DNA of 64,000 nt. Source: Pseudomonas mendocina (lineage in GTDB: Bacteria > Pseudomonadota > Gammaproteobacteria > Pseudomonadales > Pseudomonadaceae). The position numbers and the translations under genes are program-made. Of the stretch, positions 10,601 through 18,649 are shown piece after piece. The notes under the pieces were generated by a model. The model was not told the DNA's origin. It saw only the letters and a program-made list of their open reading frames with translations, and searched no databases. The stretch spans positions 5,652,001 through 5,716,000 of the forward strand of contig NZ_CP027657.1 of assembly GCF_003008615.1 (NCBI RefSeq). The letters are read 5' to 3'. Position 1 is the stretch's first letter; each line of letters opens with the position of its first letter.

Positions 10601-10658
10601 TACTGAGCGCCCCGTCTCGCTCACCAATCAGCGAACGAAAAATATCCATCAAGCTCAT
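7617..10658 (-). CDS. zorD: ZorD, SNF2-family helicase of type I Zorya
   Basis: A 1,013-aa protein whose C-terminal half is a Swi2/Snf2 ATPase: Walker A region DDMGLGKTYMS near residue 496, Walker B FDEAQNIKN near 638, and C-terminal motifs HLERHWNPAKEAQASDR and RVYRIGQTK near 956. The N-terminal half is a ZorD-type extension with no enzyme motif I can see. In Zorya, ZorD is thought to be recruited to phage DNA after the ZorAB motor senses infection at the envelope, and it has nuclease/translocase activity. The ATG follows directly on the zorC stop (TAA then ATG), so translation is probably coupled. It is the last gene of a zorABCD run on the minus strand. The length and motifs are typical of type I. 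Confidence 0.93.
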   Translation of the reverse strand: MSLMDIFRSLIGERDGALSTQQGFQSQPDSNGLNFYLPLPTFKALQTGQGSALEKIQLIVLNMLVEQGIAENTANGFHIGAEDIAGMDLEQAEILRLPRRLPGRFLTSISGRTGNSGFRVAITLEMPDGPASFSRKGPYLYLTSSECYWLTPAEMMGLQAWELHESLGPEQRGEAANLRLMAELQTAARSGMRIDLSHFERLDVVVPQNIRVIATRLPDGSLQLCPSLGDGSSADQLEKRWSQLDMTADGGVLRIDNRVLLLDQARMDGIRNVLANKRIPADQVNEFIATPTAFLDAALVNLEVGFSARVAGIGKLQHMDFGVLDATKNDWFALDKRPAPAAILSKLIQSPEDLQRFEEVLQAANEQGATTLSFAGEVIDISDAPTVQQELARARQNMAHVSDSEPHSEEGVLSGEDKEKVGVILKDADEINSALLRKAAAARPLVVPDWSTYVREPFPHQREGVEWMLKLMGAALQDETDDLYRLQGGLLADDMGLGKTYMSLVAVGEYLASQRAADKPQKPVLVVAPLSLLENWEDEVGKTFASIPFRDVVVLQSGRSLRDYRVKGAERESVQLASMIDDSSGMMDEQSIRYALHVGPEAGVHRLDMDRRLVLTTYQTLRDYQFSLCRIDWGMVIFDEAQNIKNPNALQTIAAKGLKADFKLLATGTPVENSLGDFWCLMHTVQPGLLGGWESFRDTWIKPILAASDEERDEVRARLGEQLRRAVGIFMLRRVKEDQLKGLPAKTILSGVEQADHGLQRYAAQLGVVMKGIQLQAYDEVLDSYRARRASAEDMRGTALAALTQLRSISLHPRLENESALYSEDGKQARQLMMESGKLAVLLQLLDEIRSKGEKVILFMMTKRLQRVLKLWLDQIYDLNVAVINGDTQAVATRAEDMTRKKLIAEFEAKSGFNILIMSPVAAGVGLTVIGANHVVHLERHWNPAKEAQASDRVYRIGQTKSVFIHLPAVTHPQYDSFDVHLDRLLRGKLMLKDAVVTPEAVAESEMIQSMGL

Positions 10659-12824
10659 TTATTCAGCCCTGTCCTGTTTATCCAACGCTTCAAGTGAGAG
10701 GCGAGTCGTTTCATTAACGGACCAGCCGAACTGCTTGTCCTGCACACACATGCCCTTCAATGAACCGTAAAGCACCTGGTTAATCACCCGCGCCTCGACG
10801 CCGAAAACGTTTGCTGCGTGGCGCACCTTGTCGCCTGGGTTATTTTTGAAGTACCACAACACCTGCAAGTCAAACGTCCCCAAATGCTGCAAAGTAGCCA
10901 TTAAAGGTAGCTTGTCTGCATCAGAGGTGTTGGGTGCAGGATCTAAATCCGCTTTACGCAACAATGCCTCTCCCTTGCTGGATAAGGACCATTGGAAGAC
11001 TTCGTTCTGTTGGACGTAGCTTGAAATACTGCCTCGAAGAGCGTCCTGGATCTCGTAAAAGAGTGCTTCATCGCCTTCTAGGGCTCGACGAATATCTCCC
11101 ATCAAGCTTTCCGGGTGCTTGGACAGGTAGGCCAGAATCGATAATTGCGTGTCGGTCAGTGCCGTGCCGGAGGCTCTTGGAGCTTCTGATGCAAAAGCAC
11201 CTACAACAGGAGGACGCGGTTCAGCCATACGATGCGCGGACACAGAGCCGGTTGCTCCACCCTGAGAAACTGGGGCCGAATCAGACTTCGCGCTTTGCTG
11301 AAGCAGTGGCTCAACGCGCGCTTTCTTGCCCCTCACGACGGGTAGGCCGTATTTGCTCAAATATGCCTTGTACTCCGACCGGCTAAGCAATTTTTCGATA
11401 TCCAGCGCAATACCGTTATCCGCCAGGAAATCGAACACCTTACGCTGCCAGGAACCGTTATGGGTCACTGCCTCGTAGGGAAGGCTTGGGTAGGCTGCCT
11501 TGTATTGATTAGGCAACGACGTTGTCAGATCGAAGTGCGAGAACTGATTTCGCTCATACGACTTGACCCAATGCCCTGGCTGGCCGAGGTAAACCCATAT
11601 TTTGAAACTATGGGAGCCCTCGACCAGATGGAAGTGGCCACAATCGAGATAGATCACCGCCTTGTCGCTCATGGCTGAATCCATGCCTGCGAAGCTGGTT
11701 TTTACCTCACTTCCGAGAATACGCTTCACCGACTGCTTGGCATTGCGGCCAAGCATCAACCTCGTATGTCGGATCAAGCCGAGCGCGAACAATCCCTCCA
11801 AGAACAGTTTGCGCGCCGGGAACATACGCTTGAGATCTTCCTTTCCCGACTCCAAGCCATATTGCTCAACCGCCTGCAGGAACAACCGAAGGTCTTCCTT
11901 AGACAACCAACCACGCACCTTCTGAATACGCGCCTCACCAAGTGGTTGCCACCACTCACGGTAGTTGGCTGCGGTACTTGCGATCCGCGGATCCCCCGCC
12001 AGATTGAGAATAAAGTTCTGCCAGATCTCACCAGGCTCCTGTCCGGCGCGATCGATCAGAATCTCCAGCGCAATATGACCGATACGACGCTCGCCCTCGT
12101 ACGGAGCCTTGGACACAGCGGGCTTCTGCAGCTCATCCAGCACCGGATCGTATTCACCGGGCGAAAGCCCTCGTAAGGTTTCCAGGTAGAAGTGGGCCCG
12201 GCAGATATCGCCATAACGCCCGTCATCAAAGCCCTGCAATCCCATGACCTCAAAGGTCTCGCCCAGCTCATGGCCACTGTCGCGTACCCGCTCAACCAGC
12301 TGGACTGGCCCGTCAGGCGGCAACAACCAATGTCCATCACGCTTGAGCGTTACCAGCGGATCAGCCTGGGGGCCACTTACTTTGGGCTCGGGGAGTAAAT
12401 GCAGTTGCTGGAGCAAAATCTGCTCAAGCTGCTTACGCAGCCCATCGTGCTCATCCAGCTTGTCGAAGCGACGAAAGTAAAACTGAGCCAACTGCTGCAA
12501 GGTGATACGTGTCAGCCTCGGCTGCTGAGCATCGACAAGCACCGAAAGCAGACGCGAACTAAGCAAACGCCTACCCATAGCCTCGTCGTTGAGCCACAAC
12601 CAGGTCAACGCACGCGCAGTAAGACGACGTTTTAGCAGCTCAGGCAGGCCGTCAAAACGCCCCGTACTCGCCATGTCACGCAATCGTGCCAACATGGCGT
12701 CAAAGGCGTCGCTCTTGCCACTTGCGGCCTTCATTCGAGTGACCTTTTCGACCAGCACCGTCCATCGCTCCCGCACCACGGGCGCCCATTCAGCGACCGG
12801 CATGTGAACAGGAGGCAGCTTCAC
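10659..12824 (-). CDS. zorC: ZorC, EH-signature protein of type I Zorya
   Basis: A 721-aa protein positioned between zorB and zorD, with size and order as expected for ZorC. The central part, about residues 300-530, is the likely EH_Signature domain (stretch near KTSFAGMDSAMSDKAVIYLDC and following aromatic-rich blocks). The last 150 residues look like two winged-helix-like repeats (LSILAYLSKHPESLMGDI and FDLQVLWYFKNNPGDKV). ZorC has no known catalytic motif. It is required in type I Zorya and is proposed to bind DNA with ZorD. The start overlaps the zorB stop by four bases (ATGA). The identification rests mainly on neighbourhood and general sequence character. Confidence 0.85.
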   Translation of the reverse strand: MKLPPVHMPVAEWAPVVRERWTVLVEKVTRMKAASGKSDAFDAMLARLRDMASTGRFDGLPELLKRRLTARALTWLWLNDEAMGRRLLSSRLLSVLVDAQQPRLTRITLQQLAQFYFRRFDKLDEHDGLRKQLEQILLQQLHLLPEPKVSGPQADPLVTLKRDGHWLLPPDGPVQLVERVRDSGHELGETFEVMGLQGFDDGRYGDICRAHFYLETLRGLSPGEYDPVLDELQKPAVSKAPYEGERRIGHIALEILIDRAGQEPGEIWQNFILNLAGDPRIASTAANYREWWQPLGEARIQKVRGWLSKEDLRLFLQAVEQYGLESGKEDLKRMFPARKLFLEGLFALGLIRHTRLMLGRNAKQSVKRILGSEVKTSFAGMDSAMSDKAVIYLDCGHFHLVEGSHSFKIWVYLGQPGHWVKSYERNQFSHFDLTTSLPNQYKAAYPSLPYEAVTHNGSWQRKVFDFLADNGIALDIEKLLSRSEYKAYLSKYGLPVVRGKKARVEPLLQQSAKSDSAPVSQGGATGSVSAHRMAEPRPPVVGAFASEAPRASGTALTDTQLSILAYLSKHPESLMGDIRRALEGDEALFYEIQDALRGSISSYVQQNEVFQWSLSSKGEALLRKADLDPAPNTSDADKLPLMATLQHLGTFDLQVLWYFKNNPGDKVRHAANVFGVEARVINQVLYGSLKGMCVQDKQFGWSVNETTRLSLEALDKQDRAE

Positions 12825-13585
12825 GGCTTGACCTCCTCCAGACGATCACGCACCTGCTCGTACTGAGCGCTGTCGGGACGACGAATGGTGAAGCGGATAT
12901 CGATGCGTCGATTGCGCTTGAAGTCATCCTCGGTCTGCTGGTCAACCAACACGGGGCGGGTTTCGCCGTAACCGCTGACCGAGAACAGTGGCTTGCCATC
13001 CTTGTTCTTCAACCTTGCCAATTGCTCATCGGGGGACAGCGCGCTCCCCCAGAACTGCCAGAGAGAAATGGCACGGAAGGTTGAGAGCCCCCAGTTGCCT
13101 TTGCCCATAAAGCCCTGGAGCGGACGATTGTCCGTATGCCCCTCGATGAAGATCGTATCGAGGAACTCAACTCGATCCTCTCGCGAGATCACCTCATTGA
13201 TGACCTTACCAATCTCTAGAGCACGCGCCTGATAGGCGGCATGAATGTCGTAGGCACCGGTGTCGAAACCCAGCAGATCGTTGGGAATACTCAGGACCGT
13301 ATGGTTCTCGCTCACCTCGACCTTGATGCCGCGCTCGCGCAGAGCCTCCACGGCCTCATCAAGAATGGTGCGGCGCACCTGCTCTGCTTTTTTCAGTTCG
13401 ACCAGTTCCTGCTCGAACTGCACCTGGCGCTCTTGCAGCTCCTTCTGAATTTCCATCAACTGCAGGATCAGAATTACAGAGGCCAGAATGAAGATCACCA
13501 GCAACGCCGACATGATGTCCGAGAAGGACATCCAATAAGGGTTCTCTTCGTCGACGCTCACTTCCTTGGATTTACCCAGGCGCAT
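12821..13585 (-). CDS. zorB: ZorB, MotB/OmpA-like stator protein of Zorya
   Basis: A 254-aa inner-membrane protein. After a short cytoplasmic head comes one membrane segment, residues about 20-42 (FSDIMSALLVIFILASVILI). It contains Asp23, equivalent in position to the ion-translocating aspartate of MotB. Residues about 45-95 are coiled coil. The C-terminal OmpA-type peptidoglycan-binding domain shows FIEGHTDNRP, then GYGETRPV and KRNRRIDIRF. With ZorA it forms an envelope-anchored, proton-driven motor. The start codon shares a base with the zorA stop, and the 3' end overlaps zorC, so the genes are translationally coupled. Confidence 0.95.
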   Translation of the reverse strand: MRLGKSKEVSVDEENPYWMSFSDIMSALLVIFILASVILILQLMEIQKELQERQVQFEQELVELKKAEQVRRTILDEAVEALRERGIKVEVSENHTVLSIPNDLLGFDTGAYDIHAAYQARALEIGKVINEVISREDRVEFLDTIFIEGHTDNRPLQGFMGKGNWGLSTFRAISLWQFWGSALSPDEQLARLKNKDGKPLFSVSGYGETRPVLVDQQTEDDFKRNRRIDIRFTIRRPDSAQYEQVRDRLEEVKP

Positions 13586-15711
13586 CAGCGTGCCTCCAGC
13601 TCATCCAGAATGCTGCTCATGGCTTGCACCGTTCGATGCATCTGGTCGGCGTAGCTGAGCGACACCTCGTTCCACTTGTTCATGCGGTCATCGATTTGCG
13701 TCCGGACTTCGCCGGCATAGCTGCGCAGCCATTCCTCGGCTTGCTTCTCTACTGCCTCGACCTGCTCACGCAGTTTTTCACCCAGTGCGGTGAATTCATG
13801 GCGCACACCAGAGAGAAACTCCTGCTGAGCGGATTTCATCTCGCCAAAGCCGTTACGCGCCTCGCCGGCTGCCTGCTCAAAGCGCTGCGCCCCCTCCAGC
13901 AACGTGGCCTGAAGCTGCGCCAAGGTAGCGGCCTGGCTTTGCAACTGAGCTGCCAATTCGGCGTTCTGCTGGCCGGCTTTCTCGACACCATGAGTAACGG
14001 CCTCCAGTCGCTGCCCCAAGGTATCGGCGGCCTGGCGCAGATTCGCGGATAGAAGCCCAAGCTGATTCGCACTGCTGTCCAGATGTTTGCTGCTTTGTGC
14101 AGTCGCTTCCGATACCTGCTTAAGCTGGCCCAGCAACTGTTGATGCTGATCCGCCATTAGGCGGCTTTGCTGCTGGGTCGCCTGTACAGCGCTGGCCAGA
14201 CCTGAGAGCAGTTCCTGTTGATGGATCGACACATGATCAAGCTGCTCCTGGAAGCGTTGTTGGCGTGCCTGCTCACGCTGCTCTGCCGCGCCCATTTGCG
14301 AATCGAGCTGGGTGTTGAGATTCATCATCAAACGAGAGAACACCTTCTCCAGATTGCTGTGGCGCTCGTTGCCCGCCTCAGCCATCGCTTGCATCTGCTT
14401 GCGGGTTGAGCTGGAAAATTGCTCCAACATCGCCGTCTGGCTGCTGCTAGCCTGGCCAAGCAGGCGCTCGAACAGCACCTGGCGCTCCTCGTCGCGCTGC
14501 TGGGCAGTACCCAACTGGGCTTGCAACTGGTTCGTCAGCCCCGACATCAACTCAGCAAAGCGTTGCTCCATCTGTGCCTGGCGCTCTTCGGCAGAACCAC
14601 TGATGCGCTGCAACTGCGTCTCGAAGGCCGCACTCTGTTGCTGAGCCACCTCCATCTGTCGACCCTGCTGTTCATTCAGGCTGCTGAACAGTTGGTTCAA
14701 GCGCTCACTCATGCCACTGACGGCAGCGTTCACGTCAGCCGCCGCCTGCTGCATCTGCAAGCCCTGCTCACGGCCCACAGAGGTCATGCCGTCCATGAAA
14801 TTACCCACCAGCTTTTCCAGCACCTGCGTGGACTGCTGGCTGGTGGTGCTGACCAGAGTCTGGATGGCTGGCGCCATGATGTTGTTCAAGGCATCGGTCA
14901 GCGCCGTCTGCATCGCTTCGCTCATGCCATTGAGCGTTTCCTGTAGACGATCGCCAATACGCTCGTGCAGCTCCTGTAGCGCTTCCTTGCTCTCCTTGCC
15001 GTACTCGGCGATATGCACCAGCGACTGCTCTGCGGGAATGCGTGGGTAGAGAAAGTCGATATCGTGCTGCAGCTGCTGGATCTGGCCCAGCGCTGAACGC
15101 TCGAACATCTTTTCGACAAAGTTCAGCAATAGGCTGAAGAACACACCCCATACCGACGTCATGAAGGCTACGGCAGCACCGGAAATCAGCTTGTTGATGC
15201 CACCCTTGAGTGCCTCGATCTCATCCGAGGTGCCGACCAATCCTTCCAGCCCCACCGTCAGGCCAACGAATGTGCCAAGCACACCGATGGCCACCAGGAA
15301 GCTCGGTGCAGCAGCCAGCAAGCGGCTGGCTGTCAGGCCGGGAGCCAAGGTTCGGGCATTGAAGAAATGCTCGGCATCCAGCGTATTGAACAGATGCTTC
15401 TGATCGGACGACAGCACCAGGCTTTCGTCGAATTCACGCCACAGCATGCCGACATTGGGCGCATCCAAACCCTGCGCCTTTTGCATGGTTTCGCGCCGGC
15501 TAAGCGCCAGGGTTTCCTTGCTTTGCCCTTCAAGCAAAGAACGCAGGGCACGCAGCCGGGTACGAAAACGGCGAAAGTGCACGAACAGAAAATAAAGCGA
15601 CAAGCCGAAAATCAGTGCCGTCGCAGACCAAAACCACGCACTGATGCCGTTGGGATTGGCACTGAACATGTGGGCGAAGTCAGGGATAAGGTGTTGCAGC
15701 AGGTCCATCAT
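13585..15711 (-). CDS. zorA: ZorA, MotA/ExbB-like motor protein with long coiled-coil tail
   Basis: A 708-aa protein. Hydrophobic segments lie at about residues 22-46, 138-168 (APSFLVAIGVLGTFVGLTVG, the MotA/TolQ/ExbB signature) and 173-202. From about residue 240 to the end it is an almost unbroken Gln/Ala/Glu-rich coiled coil. In Zorya this forms an intracellular tail needed for defence signalling. The long tail and the following zorB-zorC-zorD order indicate type I. The gene starts ATG ATG at 15711, 43 bp after the stop of the upstream DUF262/DUF1524 gene, so the two may share a transcript. Confidence 0.95.
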   Translation of the reverse strand: MMDLLQHLIPDFAHMFSANPNGISAWFWSATALIFGLSLYFLFVHFRRFRTRLRALRSLLEGQSKETLALSRRETMQKAQGLDAPNVGMLWREFDESLVLSSDQKHLFNTLDAEHFFNARTLAPGLTASRLLAAAPSFLVAIGVLGTFVGLTVGLEGLVGTSDEIEALKGGINKLISGAAVAFMTSVWGVFFSLLLNFVEKMFERSALGQIQQLQHDIDFLYPRIPAEQSLVHIAEYGKESKEALQELHERIGDRLQETLNGMSEAMQTALTDALNNIMAPAIQTLVSTTSQQSTQVLEKLVGNFMDGMTSVGREQGLQMQQAAADVNAAVSGMSERLNQLFSSLNEQQGRQMEVAQQQSAAFETQLQRISGSAEERQAQMEQRFAELMSGLTNQLQAQLGTAQQRDEERQVLFERLLGQASSSQTAMLEQFSSSTRKQMQAMAEAGNERHSNLEKVFSRLMMNLNTQLDSQMGAAEQREQARQQRFQEQLDHVSIHQQELLSGLASAVQATQQQSRLMADQHQQLLGQLKQVSEATAQSSKHLDSSANQLGLLSANLRQAADTLGQRLEAVTHGVEKAGQQNAELAAQLQSQAATLAQLQATLLEGAQRFEQAAGEARNGFGEMKSAQQEFLSGVRHEFTALGEKLREQVEAVEKQAEEWLRSYAGEVRTQIDDRMNKWNEVSLSYADQMHRTVQAMSSILDELEAR

Positions 15712-15754
15712 GTCTGGGAACTCAAATCATTATTTGATAATCAGTGGTTGAGCA

Positions 15755-17728
15755 TCACTTCGGCATCGGCCAAATCTTCAGCGCGGATGCAAACAGGCTG
15801 TCCGCCCGCGCCACGATCTCGTCCTCATCCCAAGCATCATTGTCGCCATAGCGCTGGAAGTGGGTGTTGAGCATCAGCAGGCTGGTTGTCACGATCTCCT
15901 GCCGTTTGACAGCAAAGGGCTCGTTGCTCAGAGAGGAGTTGAAGGCCTGGGTCACTAGCGTGAGGTTACCGATGCTGTGCAGCAGGCGGCTGCGCTTTTC
16001 TTGGTTCTCCGGGGTGTCCTCTGCCAGCGGCCAGTTCGTTTGCCACTTCTGCGGCAGCACATGCTCCACGGTCAGGCCGTCGGGGAGCACCAGGCTCTCC
16101 TGCTTGCTGCCGCGCATGGACAGCTCCAGTGCTTCGAGAACCGCGCGCACCTTGCCGGTATTACGGCCCTGGTAGAGGCCACGATGGCACCAGTTGCGGG
16201 CAAAGGTCTCGTCATCCGGCCAGCACTGGCTGTCGCCCTGCAGGGACAGCAGCTTGCTGCGAAGGGTCGCGGCATCGGTCTTCTGCTCGCGCACCATCTC
16301 CGCCAGCAGGCGGTTGAGGAAGATACGGTTGTAGCTCTTGGTGGTGTAGCCACAGATAAAGCGGCGCACCAGGTAAGACTCCAGGTCGCCGATGGCCTGC
16401 AGAAACTCGGCGGAATCCGGCTTATCGTGCTCCAGCAGGTACAGCACCAGCGGCGTCACCGTGGACACATCCAGCAGCTTCAGGCGTCGGCAGAACAGAT
16501 CGAAGCGGCTCCCCTGCCCCGGCAAGATAAAGGTCTGGAAATAATCCGCCAGGTGCGTGATACGAGCCAACTCGCGCTGGGTGTCGCGCGGCTCGTCCTG
16601 CCACCAGCCCTTGAACTCGTTGAACACGTGGGCGACCTTCAGATCCTCGCACTTGCGCATACCCACGTAGTGGTACAGCAGCAGATCCAGGCGCGAGTTC
16701 TTCAGGCGGCCCTGCCGCTCCTGCTGCTTCCAGAACTTGGCGCCCTTGCCGGTGCTGGTGTCCACCGCCTCGTCGAAGTGCTGCCAGCCCTGGCGATACA
16801 GCTCATCCACGTCTTCGCCGTTACGTGTGGCGTGGAGGAAGATGAAGTTGCGGATGAGGTCGCTCGGCAGCAGCGGTGCGCCCCGGGCATTGAGGGTTTC
16901 GAAGATGATCTGCGGGTCGTCCTCGTCCTCCAGCTCCAGCGACATGATCTGGAAGCCCTCGCGTAGCGTCGCCAGCAGCGCATGGGCGCGCTCCACCTGC
17001 AGCGGCAGGTCGGCGCCCGGCAGTTTCAGCTGGTTGTCCGCGTCGATGGAGCGAATCACCGCATGGGCCACGGCGCGCTCTGCATCCGCCGCGGCGCCCG
17101 GCAACAGGTCATCGTAGCGCAGGCCACGCAGGTGGCAGGCCAGCATGGCATGGAAGAACAGGTAGGCACGCACCATCGCCGGGCGTTCCTGATACTGCCG
17201 ACCAACCTTGGCCGGGAAACGCTCGCAAACCTTCTCCGCGCTGCCCAGCTCGGCCAGCGCTTGCATCACATCGCGGCCGACATTGGTCGGCAGCACCTTG
17301 AGCGAATCGCTGCTCTGACGGTACTTACCGATATTCTGCGTCAGCGGCTTGAGGTCGTAGCTCAGCGCCTCGTCATCCAGCGGCGCCGCCAGGTCGCGAA
17401 ACGCCAGCAGCAGGATCTGCAGGGTGGTGATGCGCTGCTGGCCGTCGATCACATCGCGGTTGCCCACGGCATCACTGCTGCCGCCCTTGAGGCTGCCGAT
17501 CACCACGGTGCCGAGGAAGTGCCGGCGTAGCGGCCTAAGCCGGCCAGCCCCGACCATGGTTGTATCGGCCTGATGCTGGACAATAGCCTCCAGGCGGTCA
17601 ACGAGGTCTTCCCAGAGCGGCTGCACCTGCTCGTTCAGCGTCCACACGTAACCGCGCTGGAACAAGGGGATCAGGTACTGCGCGCGCTCGGTAAATAGGT
17701 CGATGACGGCTTTCTTGTCGGGACGCAT
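15755..17728 (-). CDS. GmrSD-family DUF262/DUF1524 type IV restriction-like nuclease
   Basis: A 657-aa single-chain protein of the GmrSD/BrxU class. The N-terminal DUF262 (GmrS-like, ParB/Srx-fold NTPase) shows IPLFQRGYVW near residue 18-27 and IDGQQRITTLQ near 99. The C-terminal DUF1524 (GmrD-like HNH nuclease) shows VEHVLPQKW near 556 and HSIGNLTLV near 585. Members cleave modified, often glucosylated-hydroxymethylcytosine phage DNA, and others act in phosphorothioate-dependent defence (SspE). The gene lies immediately upstream of zorA on the same strand with a 43-bp gap. Just upstream is a scrap of an hsdS gene, so this unit may have replaced a type I restriction locus. The substrate cannot be read from sequence. 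Confidence 0.88.
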   Translation of the reverse strand: MRPDKKAVIDLFTERAQYLIPLFQRGYVWTLNEQVQPLWEDLVDRLEAIVQHQADTTMVGAGRLRPLRRHFLGTVVIGSLKGGSSDAVGNRDVIDGQQRITTLQILLLAFRDLAAPLDDEALSYDLKPLTQNIGKYRQSSDSLKVLPTNVGRDVMQALAELGSAEKVCERFPAKVGRQYQERPAMVRAYLFFHAMLACHLRGLRYDDLLPGAAADAERAVAHAVIRSIDADNQLKLPGADLPLQVERAHALLATLREGFQIMSLELEDEDDPQIIFETLNARGAPLLPSDLIRNFIFLHATRNGEDVDELYRQGWQHFDEAVDTSTGKGAKFWKQQERQGRLKNSRLDLLLYHYVGMRKCEDLKVAHVFNEFKGWWQDEPRDTQRELARITHLADYFQTFILPGQGSRFDLFCRRLKLLDVSTVTPLVLYLLEHDKPDSAEFLQAIGDLESYLVRRFICGYTTKSYNRIFLNRLLAEMVREQKTDAATLRSKLLSLQGDSQCWPDDETFARNWCHRGLYQGRNTGKVRAVLEALELSMRGSKQESLVLPDGLTVEHVLPQKWQTNWPLAEDTPENQEKRSRLLHSIGNLTLVTQAFNSSLSNEPFAVKRQEIVTTSLLMLNTHFQRYGDNDAWDEDEIVARADSLFASALKIWPMPK

Positions 17729-17757
17729 AGGATGTCCTTATCAGTGCTCTTGTTAAA

Positions 17758-17853
17758 TCAGGCCACGGCCTGCTCGACCAGCGCACTGGCCAGATGCTCG
17801 TGCACTTGCCGGGCCTGGTTAAGGCGGGCTTTGAGTTGGTCGCAGAGGTCCAT
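17758..17853 (-). pseudogene. hsdS C-terminal remnant (type I restriction specificity subunit)
   Basis: The minus strand encodes MDLCDQLKARLNQARQ, then VHEHLASALVEQAVA and a TGA stop. This is the characteristic C-terminal coiled coil of HsdS subunits of type I restriction-modification enzymes (LCDQLKARL... LASALVEQAVA). Only 31 codons survive. No target-recognition domain, hsdM or hsdR is present nearby. It lies 29 bp upstream of the DUF262/DUF1524 gene and is best read as the scar of a type I locus that was replaced. Confidence 0.75.
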
Positions 17854-18649
17854 CAGGGGAAATGAATTTGCTGCAGATATCACGCTCTGAAAGCGATTTC
17901 TTGTCCATGCTCCGGCCTTAAACGAAACCAATGCGCATGCTCAGGTCATGAGCATCAGGTGATCGAACCAGATGGCAGTAATAGGCGTCGGAGGACGTTC
18001 CAAAACGTATGTGAACGCTATAAATGGCCTTCCCTGAGGTACTTCGGCCTGCCCTGGTGCGATGCTCGTCACAATATCCATCTGCCACTACCAGGTAAAG
18101 ATTAAGAGCAACATGCCAACCACTGAGCTGACTCACATCAGCAGCAGCTGAAATGCTCAGTTCCCCTAATGCAATCTGTCGCGCAGGCCCCCTGACGGGG
18201 AATGCTCCTGCAGATCACATCTGCAGGCTGTTCCTTCAAGTGAGGTTCCGTTTCGGCGAGATGGCACGCCGCATCCACCATGTTTCAGCTTACTGGAGTC
18301 ACAGCTCATACCAGGCTCGCCAACCATGGGCGAACGATCAACTTGCGCTCATCCAGACTGAGTGTGGTCACCCCGTCTTGTACCAATGCCTTCCTGTCCC
18401 CCGTATGTGGGTTGGTAACGTAGGTGCCGATGCTCGGTAGCGTATTCGGGTTTGCGCTCCAACGCAGGTTGAATGCCGCCAGCACGGGAAACCAGAACTA
18501 GCTGGCGTATGGCAGGTTGTAGTGAATCCACCAGGCCAAGGGCGTCCAGTCCTTTCGCTACTCGTACTAGGGCAGTGATGCTAGGTGGCGCGCATACCCT
18601 GCGAACTGCGTCTGGTAGTAGTCCTTGCACCACAAGCTAGGAAGCTGCG
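17854..18649. other. Gene-free stretch, probably decayed sequence
   Basis: About 800 bp with only short, unrelated open frames on both strands. I could not recognise a protein motif, RNA or repeat here. Its position between the hsdS scrap and the Fic gene suggests leftovers of earlier island content. Confidence 0.4.

Noticed and set aside
14419..14946. Long plus-strand frame (175 aa) opposite zorA
   Set aside because: It is a Leu/Gln/His-rich mirror of the coiled-coil coding strand, with no motif or ribosome site.
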